DNA of 7,865 nucleotides from Bdellovibrionales bacterium (GTDB taxonomy: Bacteria; Bdellovibrionota; UBA1018): positions 1 to 7,865 of the forward strand of contig JAGWZD010000088.1 of NCBI GenBank assembly GCA_018968995.1, written 5' to 3'. A program made the translations under genes and the position numbers. Position 1 is the stretch's first letter; each line of letters opens with the position of its first letter. Under the pieces are notes generated by a model. That model searched no databases. It was not told the origin of the DNA and saw only the letters and a list, made by a program, of their open reading frames with translations. This document shows positions 1-5,152 of this stretch, in pieces.

Positions 1-751
1 GGATTAGTCCTTCGCCCATCTTCAGAGCGAGTTCAACCGACTCACTAGTTCTAGACGAGAGCGATCCCCGATCCCCTTTTATGATGAGTCGGTCGACATA
101 AACCTCGATGTTGTGCTTCTTGTTTTTGTCTAAAGCGATGTCCTGTGAGAGATCCAAAACCTCCCCATCAATTCGGACACGAACAAATCCCTTCTGGCGC
201 AGCTGAAGTAGCTCTTTCTGGTACTCCCCTTTTCGCCCTCTTGCGATCGGCGATAGAATAGAAACCTTGGTTCCATCGGAATAAGAAAGGAGCTGGTCCG
301 TGATTTGCTGAGGAGACTGCGAGCGAATGGGCTTGCCGCAACTGTGACAGAATGGTTTCCCAATCCGAGCGAAAAGCAGCCGCAAATAGTCGTAGATTTC
401 CGTGACCGTGCCCACCGTCGATCGAGGGTTATAGCTAGTAGTGCGCTGCTCAATAGAAATTGTAGGGCTGAGGCCACCAATGAAATCTACGTCCGGCTTT
501 CCCACTTGGGCGAGAAATTGGCGCGCGTATGCCGAGAGGCTTTCAACGTACCTGCGCTGACCCTCGGCATAGATAGTGTCGAAAGCCAGAGAGGATTTGC
601 CAGATCCTGATGGGCCAGTGAGAACCGCCAAGGTATTGCGTGGAATCCTGATCGAAATGTTCTTAAGATTGTGTACGCGAGCGCCACGCACAATGATCGC
701 CTCATCGGGAGCGGACTCGAGAGATTCGTGCGGTCGATGAGCCTCATCCAT
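1..751 (-). CDS. uvrA: Excinuclease ABC subunit A, N-terminal 250 residues (runs off the left edge)
   Basis: UvrA is the damage-sensing ATPase of nucleotide excision repair in the cytoplasm. It dimerises, scans DNA with UvrB and is recruited by Mfd at stalled transcription. Translating the minus strand from the ATG at 751 gives an open frame to the window edge. It contains [11 protein letters not shown] (residues 22-32), the Walker A motif GPSGSGKS (46-53, bases 593-616), then [30 protein letters not shown] and [20 protein letters not shown], all UvrA hallmarks. A CHSCG pair (135-139) fits the CxxC seen at this site in many UvrAs. The part with KGEY and RIDGE begins the insertion that carries the UvrB-binding region. 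About 690 residues of a usual ~940 are outside the window. An ATG at 747 is out of frame. The chosen start leaves about 17 residues before the conserved region, longer than in E. coli, with only a weak Shine-Dalgarno (GGAA). It starts 13 bases after the mutase gene, so it is probably co-transcribed. Identity is certain; the exact start is less so. Confidence 0.97.
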   Translation of the reverse strand, partial: MDEAHRPHESLESAPDEAIIVRGARVHNLKNISIRIPRNTLAVLTGPSGSGKSSLAFDTIYAEGQRRYVESLSAYARQFLAQVGKPDVDFIGGLSPTISIEQRTTSYNPRSTVGTVTEIYDYLRLLFARIGKPFCHSCGKPIRSQSPQQITDQLLSYSDGTKVSILSPIARGRKGEYQKELLQLRQKGFVRVRIDGEVLDLSQDIALDKNKKHNIEVYVDRLIIKGDRGSLSSRTSESVELALKMGEGLI

Positions 752-764
752 TCAGAATTCCAAT

Positions 765-2192
765 CTAATGCGCCGAATGGGTAAGGTTGATCTCCGGATG
801 GCCAACCTCAATGGCGGCATTTCTAAGCTCCCGTAAAAATAGCTCACGAACTTCATTGAGGCGTGCTTCGGTGGGCGCCTCAAACCGAAGGACTAGCACA
901 GGCTGTGTGTTCGAGGCGCGAATGAGTCCCCAGGCATCACCCAGGTCGATGCGAACTCCGTCGATGTCGGTGACTTTTCGCCCCGGAGCAAGACGTCTTT
1001 TTGCGGCCTCCACAAGACGAAACTTCTTATCCTCCTGGCAGTCCACCCGAATTTCAGGCGTAGACACTGAAGGCGGCAGATCTGCAAGTAGCTCAGAGAG
1101 TCTTCCGGAGTGAGCTGATGCGATCTCGTAGACGCGAAGTGCAGCGTAGATTGCATCGTCAAAGCCAAAGTAGCGGTCAGCGAAAAAAATGTGTCCCGAC
1201 ATTTCTCCCGCAAGAGCAGCCCCGGTCTCCTTCATCTTAGACTTAATGAGCGAGTGTCCCGTTTTCCACATGAGTGGTTTTCCGCCATTCCGTGCTATGT
1301 CAGCGTAAAGTCGATGGCTAGATTTAACTTCGGAAATAATTGTAGCCCCAGGATTCGACTTTAGGACATCCCGAGAGAGCAGAACCATGAGTTCGTCACC
1401 GTAGATAATTCTACCGGTCTCATCCACTAGTCCGATTCGATCTGAGTCGCCATCAAACGCCACTCCGAAATCGGCCTGATTTTTTAGGACAGTCTGGACA
1501 AGATCGCTTAGGTTGGCGGGGACGGTGGGGTCTGGATGATGATTAGGAAATCGGCCATCCAGTTCGCAAAAAAGCGGGATGATCTTGGCACCTAGGCGCG
1601 AAAAAAGAGCTGGAGCAACAGTTGCCGCAGTTCCGTTGCCAGCATCTAGAACAATTTTTAATGGTCGCAGTTTCTTGGCGTTTTGGATGAGGTAATTGAC
1701 ATATGCGGGGATGATTTCGAACGGTTCACATGGACCACTGCCCCTAGCTGGTCGCTGGCAGGACTCGATTATTTTTCGAAGCTCTTGAATGTCGTGCCCG
1801 TGAAGAGTGTCCCGACCTACGCAAATTTTAAATCCATTGTAGTCCGCTGGATTGTGGGAGCCAGTGATCATGATTCCGCCATCAAGACCGAGGTGGAACA
1901 CGCTGAAATAGGTAAGTGGCGTAGGACAAACCCCTAGGTTAAGTACCCGTACACCGCAGTCACGGAGAGACTGAATGAGTGCGTCGGCGTATTCATCACT
2001 AGTGAGTCTGCAATCCCGTCCAACAGAGATTGTCATCTCGCTGAGGGGTTTTTTCGAGCGAGCAGAGATAAAACTACAATATGCATATCCAATCCTCTCG
2101 GCCAAGGCGGCACTCAGATCCCGCCCAGCGATTCCGCGAATGTCATATTCTCTAAAAATAGAGGGATTGATCTGAATAGGCGTCAACTGCAT
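765..2192 (-). CDS. manB: Phosphomannomutase/phosphoglucomutase (AlgC/ManB type)
   Basis: This 475-residue cytoplasmic enzyme of the alpha-D-phosphohexomutase family interconverts hexose 6-phosphates and 1-phosphates, feeding GDP-mannose or UDP-glucose pathways for polysaccharide and lipopolysaccharide. All four signature sites are visible: FREYDIRG near the N-terminus (13-20), the phosphoserine loop TGSHNP with Ser112 (110-115), the metal loop DGDSDR (247-252), the sugar-selecting loop GEMSGH (329-334) and the phosphate-binding RASNTQP (425-431). KTGHSLIK (310-317) is also typical of the AlgC branch. Length matches the ~460-residue family norm, so the protein looks complete and active. The ATG at 2192 is preceded by AAGGAG eight bases upstream, the only strong ribosome binding site in the window. 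The start overlaps the last codons of pdxA by 10 bases. Mannose versus glucose preference cannot be told from sequence; algC would be an equally fair symbol. The enzyme has no direct link to its repair and B6 neighbours. Confidence 0.95.
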   Translation of the reverse strand: MQLTPIQINPSIFREYDIRGIAGRDLSAALAERIGYAYCSFISARSKKPLSEMTISVGRDCRLTSDEYADALIQSLRDCGVRVLNLGVCPTPLTYFSVFHLGLDGGIMITGSHNPADYNGFKICVGRDTLHGHDIQELRKIIESCQRPARGSGPCEPFEIIPAYVNYLIQNAKKLRPLKIVLDAGNGTAATVAPALFSRLGAKIIPLFCELDGRFPNHHPDPTVPANLSDLVQTVLKNQADFGVAFDGDSDRIGLVDETGRIIYGDELMVLLSRDVLKSNPGATIISEVKSSHRLYADIARNGGKPLMWKTGHSLIKSKMKETGAALAGEMSGHIFFADRYFGFDDAIYAALRVYEIASAHSGRLSELLADLPPSVSTPEIRVDCQEDKKFRLVEAAKRRLAPGRKVTDIDGVRIDLGDAWGLIRASNTQPVLVLRFEAPTEARLNEVRELFLRELRNAAIEVGHPEINLTHSAH

Positions 2193-3214
2193 GGGGTGAT
2201 CTCCTTTTTCTTTAGCGCCATCTCATGTGCTAACCGTAGGGCAGCCTGAAAACTTGAAGGGTCTGCCTTGCCTGTGCCCACTAGGTCGAAGGCAACTCCG
2301 TGATCTACGGATGTTCGTATGATGGGCAATCCTAGCGTTACATTTACCGTCTTAGCGAAATCTATCAGCTTTATGGGGATAAGACCCTGGTCGTGATACA
2401 TGCAAATGACCGCATCATATTTTAGGTCTTTTGATTGGGCGGCGTTTTTTGCAAACAGAGTATCGGCGGGTAAAGGGCCGTCGATAATAGCCGTGGCGCC
2501 CAAGTCTTTTCTGAGGCGCTTCAGGGCGGGAGAAATAATTTTTACCTCTTCATCACCGAAGAGTCCCCCCTCTCCCGCATGAGGATTGAGGGCTGCAACG
2601 GCAAGACGAGGTCTTTTGATTCCCCAATATTTTTCAAGGGAATGCACAGTGTGCATGGTCGTAGTCCGAATGTTCTTATAGTTTATGGATTGTGGGACTT
2701 TTTTTAATGGGAGATGAGTCGTTACTAGCGCCACTCTTAGCCGCTCATTGGTCAGCATCATGGTTACATCTTTAGCTTTACATAACGACGCCAACATTTC
2801 CGTATGCCCAGGAAAGGGGTAACCCCCTGCGTGAAGTCGCGACTTACAGATGGGTCCAGTAACAAGCGCAGCAGCCTTATTGCTAGATACGAGTCCCACC
2901 GCCCTCTCAATGGACCACCCACTCTGGTAACCCGGCAGAGAAAATCTCGAGCCCCTTCGGCCTGCACTTTTCGGGGGCGACTGCGGAGCCGAAATAAAAA
3001 GGAGTTCTCCGGGCCGGGTTCTTGGAAGCTCAGAAGCTGAATTGAAATCCCCTACTTCTATCAGGTTTGCCCCAAGTTTTTCGAAAGGCGATCTCGCACC
3101 TACGCACAGTAGTTGAGTCGAAGTTGGCAGTTCCGTCTGTCGACGTAAAATGGTCTTCAGGACAATTTCTGGGCCAACTCCATCGGGATCGCCTGGAGTA
3201 ATAACAATAAGCAT
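2183..3214 (-). CDS. pdxA: 4-hydroxythreonine-4-phosphate dehydrogenase
   Basis: PdxA oxidises 4-phosphohydroxy-L-threonine with NAD in the DXP-dependent route to pyridoxal phosphate; the product decarboxylates and is condensed by PdxJ. The protein has 343 residues, normal for the family. It opens with the typical ITPGDPDGVGPE (5-16). The three metal-binding histidines are present: H137 in PGHTEM, H212 in NPHAGE and H274 in YHDQG. TSVDHG (301-306) and GTGKAD (313-318) near the C-terminus are also diagnostic. I chose the ATG at 3214 because it places the conserved strand at the N-terminus, as in other PdxAs. The same frame is open without a stop back to an ATG at 3427, but those 71 codons lie inside surA and resemble no PdxA sequence. 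The start is 4 bases after the surA stop and lacks a clear Shine-Dalgarno, which suggests reinitiation after surA. The surA-pdxA adjacency also exists in E. coli. Confidence 0.96.
   Translation of the reverse strand: MLIVITPGDPDGVGPEIVLKTILRRQTELPTSTQLLCVGARSPFEKLGANLIEVGDFNSASELPRTRPGELLFISAPQSPPKSAGRRGSRFSLPGYQSGWSIERAVGLVSSNKAAALVTGPICKSRLHAGGYPFPGHTEMLASLCKAKDVTMMLTNERLRVALVTTHLPLKKVPQSINYKNIRTTTMHTVHSLEKYWGIKRPRLAVAALNPHAGEGGLFGDEEVKIISPALKRLRKDLGATAIIDGPLPADTLFAKNAAQSKDLKYDAVICMYHDQGLIPIKLIDFAKTVNVTLGLPIIRTSVDHGVAFDLVGTGKADPSSFQAALRLAHEMALKKKEITPCS
2201..2206 (-). promoter_or_regulatory. Shine-Dalgarno of the mutase gene, inside the pdxA coding sequence
   Basis: On the minus strand this reads AAGGAG, preceded by further A residues, and lies eight bases before the ATG at 2192. 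It encodes part of the KKKEI segment at the C-terminus of PdxA. Ribosomes finishing pdxA therefore pass directly over the initiation site of the next gene, which supports translational coupling (inference). Confidence 0.8.
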
Positions 3215-3218
3215 GGTT

Positions 3219-4202
3219 TTAGGATTCTGGAGCGCGGTGAATGAAAGCCTGTTGTTCTTGGCGATCCAGCCAAAGCTGAATTTGTCTGTGATACTCTCCG
3301 GCGGCGATTTGGTTTCGAATCTCTTCTTTAACGGCCGCCAAGCGCGAATCGTCGACAGATAAGACATCAGCAAGTTTGAGAATAAAGAGCCTTGATGAGC
3401 TGTCACCGAAAATAGGACTGACCCCACCCACCTTCAGCTTTTTCACCTCCTTGCGTATGGCAGGAGACATCTGATCCTCAGTGAGGGCCCCAAGGTCACC
3501 ACCTGACTCTGAGCTGGAGTCATCACTGTAGCGTCGGGCCACCTCTTCGAACGAGTCACCCGATTTGAGGGCGGTGGACGCTCGCTCGGCAGTCTCTTGC
3601 AGCGCCTTAGCGCTTTTGAAGTTGGATCTCGAAAATATGATGATCTTCACTCGGTAGCTTCTCGATGCGGGCGATTGCTTCGAATAGTGGTTATAAAAAT
3701 GATTTTTGACATCATCATCTGATACGGAAACGCGCGCACGAATTTCTCGATCGATCAGGTTACGTTTTGCAGTGCTGAGACGGATCAGTTCAAAGTAGTC
3801 ATTGAACCTAAAGCCGTTTTTTTGAAGCTCCTCACGCAGGCGCTCGCGTGAAATTCGCTGATTCGATTGAATGGCGTTAATTTCACTCTCTACATCGGAG
3901 TCCGACACTGGAAATGCCTGAAGAATGAGTCTGTCATGGATCAAGGCACTCACAATCTCTTTGTCTGAGGCGGTCCCGAGGTGCTCGCCTAAAGCGGAGG
4001 CGGCGAATAGCGGGTCGAGTTTAGAGCGAAGACCGACTGTTTCACGAAAGCGCCGAATGTCGGATTGAAGAATAATGTTGGAGTTAACAGAAGCCTCGAG
4101 GCGGTCCACAACTTTGGTCTCAGCCCAAGCGATAGACCCCACCGAGCCGGTTGCCACGATTACGAGAGCAAAAAATATCCACCTATTTCGAGGTCTTCGC
4201 AT
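3219..4202 (-). CDS. surA: SurA-like periplasmic chaperone with one degenerate parvulin domain
   Basis: This 327-residue protein is predicted to be exported. It has a basic N-terminus (MRRPRNR), a hydrophobic stretch (9-26) and a probable signal peptidase I site after AWA (27). Residues 30-160 resemble the SurA N-terminal chaperone domain: VDRLEASVNSNIILQSDI, then IVSALIHDRLILQ, then helical sequence. A single PpiC/parvulin domain follows (about 181-280), recognisable by FEEVARRYSDD, SGGDLG and the closing LFILKLADV, and then a C-terminal helix. E. coli SurA has about 428 residues and two parvulin domains, so this is a shorter single-domain form. Both usual catalytic histidines appear to be replaced (K186 in YRVKIII and F273 in RLFILKL), so chaperone rather than isomerase activity is likely (inference). 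SurA proteins escort unfolded outer-membrane proteins to the BAM complex. The identification rests on domain order and on pdxA lying directly downstream. The ATG at 4202 has no strong Shine-Dalgarno. Confidence 0.85.
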   Translation of the reverse strand: MRRPRNRWIFFALVIVATGSVGSIAWAETKVVDRLEASVNSNIILQSDIRRFRETVGLRSKLDPLFAASALGEHLGTASDKEIVSALIHDRLILQAFPVSDSDVESEINAIQSNQRISRERLREELQKNGFRFNDYFELIRLSTAKRNLIDREIRARVSVSDDDVKNHFYNHYSKQSPASRSYRVKIIIFSRSNFKSAKALQETAERASTALKSGDSFEEVARRYSDDSSSESGGDLGALTEDQMSPAIRKEVKKLKVGGVSPIFGDSSSRLFILKLADVLSVDDSRLAAVKEEIRNQIAAGEYHRQIQLWLDRQEQQAFIHRAPES

Positions 4203-4249
4203 GGACCCGGTTTTCTCATAAGCCAGCCGGGATCACCAAGCCAGAAAAC

Positions 4250-5101
4250 TTAGTCTTTTAAGAGAGATGCGTTGATCTGAACCTTTGCGTCACGACGCAG
4301 CTTGTCCATATACTTTTCGAAGAGAACCGTACGCTTCTCGTCAAAAATCTGACGCTTTACCATGGCCTGGTCCGCATCCTCCCAGGATCGAACGGCAGTA
4401 AGTTTGATCAGGTGAAGTCCAAAAGGAGTGCGGACCACGCCACTCACCTTTCCAGGCTTTCCGAGAGCCAAAGCAGCCTGATAGTAGGCGGGATCTAAGC
4501 TGTCTTTTGTCTTGTAGTCGATGTCACCCCCCATTGCAGCCGCAGGACCGTCACTTTTGTTCTGCGCCACTTCGGCAAAGCTAGCGCCCTGCTTGAGAGA
4601 CTCCTGGATTGATGCCATCCGTTTCTTTGCCGCAGACTCTTGGTCGGCAGGCGCGTCTGGCCGAAGCGCCACAAAAATGTGCGACGTTCGTACTTCGGGG
4701 TTCTTTCGATAGAACGCCTGTGCCTCGTCATCAGATACAGTAATTTTCTCGAGATCCTTGCCCAATTGCTTGTCGAGAACGGCTTGGTAAAGAACCGTAT
4801 TTATTCGCTCGATAACAACAGGGTCTTTTTCCAGGCCCAGCTTCTTGGCCTCCTGAATAGCGAGCTCTCTTTTAATGAGGTCATCTAGAACCGCTTGTTT
4901 TGCTGGTGCTTTAAATTGGAAAAACTTCAAATTCTCTTTGTATCGGGCATTAAAGTCCTCGAGAGATATCGTGGTGCCATTAATTTTGGCGAGGACAGCT
5001 CCCTTTGGGTCGGGCTTTGCGGTCTCAGCAAGAGCTGGCAGGGAGAAACAAAGAGAAGTAACAATGCACGCAGCTAGACGGGTCGAAAATTTTGATCTCA
5101 T
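4250..5101 (-). CDS. Exported parvulin-type peptidyl-prolyl cis-trans isomerase (PpiC/PrsA-like)
   Basis: This 283-residue protein is predicted to catalyse prolyl isomerisation and assist folding of exported proteins in the periplasm. It has a signal peptide (basic MRSKFSTR, hydrophobic 9-24, likely cleavage after ALA at 25). No cysteine follows the cleavage site, so it is not an obvious lipoprotein. Residues 35-125 form an N-terminal helical chaperone segment (AKINGTTISLEDF, LIKRELAIQEAKKLGL). The PpiC domain spans about 136-235, with RTSHIFV carrying H141, ASFAEVAQNKSDGP, GGDIDY and FGLHLIKL carrying H230. Both parvulin active-site histidines are thus conserved. A charged helical tail follows. 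It lies between mfd (51-base spacer) and the surA-like gene (47-base spacer), and two parvulin-type genes in a row after mfd suggest division of labour. No clear Shine-Dalgarno precedes the ATG at 5101. The family is clear, but whether it should be called PpiC, PrsA or a SurA paralogue is not. Confidence 0.93.
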   Translation of the reverse strand: MRSKFSTRLAACIVTSLCFSLPALAETAKPDPKGAVLAKINGTTISLEDFNARYKENLKFFQFKAPAKQAVLDDLIKRELAIQEAKKLGLEKDPVVIERINTVLYQAVLDKQLGKDLEKITVSDDEAQAFYRKNPEVRTSHIFVALRPDAPADQESAAKKRMASIQESLKQGASFAEVAQNKSDGPAAAMGGDIDYKTKDSLDPAYYQAALALGKPGKVSGVVRTPFGLHLIKLTAVRSWEDADQAMVKRQIFDEKRTVLFEKYMDKLRRDAKVQINASLLKD

Positions 5102-5152
5102 AGAAAAAGGTTACAACCCTTGGAAGGTATTAGCAATAACTTGGAGTGAGCA

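Noticed and set aside
43..55. CACTAGTTCTAGA, identical to the SpeI-XbaI junction of common cloning vector polylinkers, suggesting vector contamination.
   Set aside because: The flanking bases do not match a polylinker, and the stretch is translated in frame within a continuous UvrA sequence, so it is coincidental.
305..610. Plus-strand open frame of 101 codons, and other plus-strand frames across the window.
   Set aside because: They lie opposite clearly conserved minus-strand coding sequence (here uvrA), have no recognisable protein features, and have no genomic room of their own.
487..747. Minus-strand open frame starting at the ATG at 747.
   Set aside because: It is a shifted frame within uvrA. 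The frame from 751 encodes the Walker A motif and the whole conserved UvrA N-terminus.
4206..4231. Inverted repeat CCCGG / CCGGG in the spacer upstream of the surA-like gene.
   Set aside because: Five perfect pairs with a 16-base loop and no U-tract. It could slightly shield the start codon, but such short repeats are expected by chance.
5102..5121. Small hairpin with a T-rich tail in the spacer between mfd and the parvulin gene (AAGGGT / ACCTTT, loop TGTA, minus strand), as a possible terminator.
   Set aside because: The stem is only six pairs including one G-U and two terminal A-U pairs, and the tail is short and broken by C just before the ATG. It is too weak to call a terminator.
5128..5140. 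TGCTAATAC on the minus strand, resembling an extended -10 element upstream of the parvulin gene.
   Set aside because: The hexamer matches the consensus at only three positions, and the region 17 bases upstream has no acceptable -35 element.
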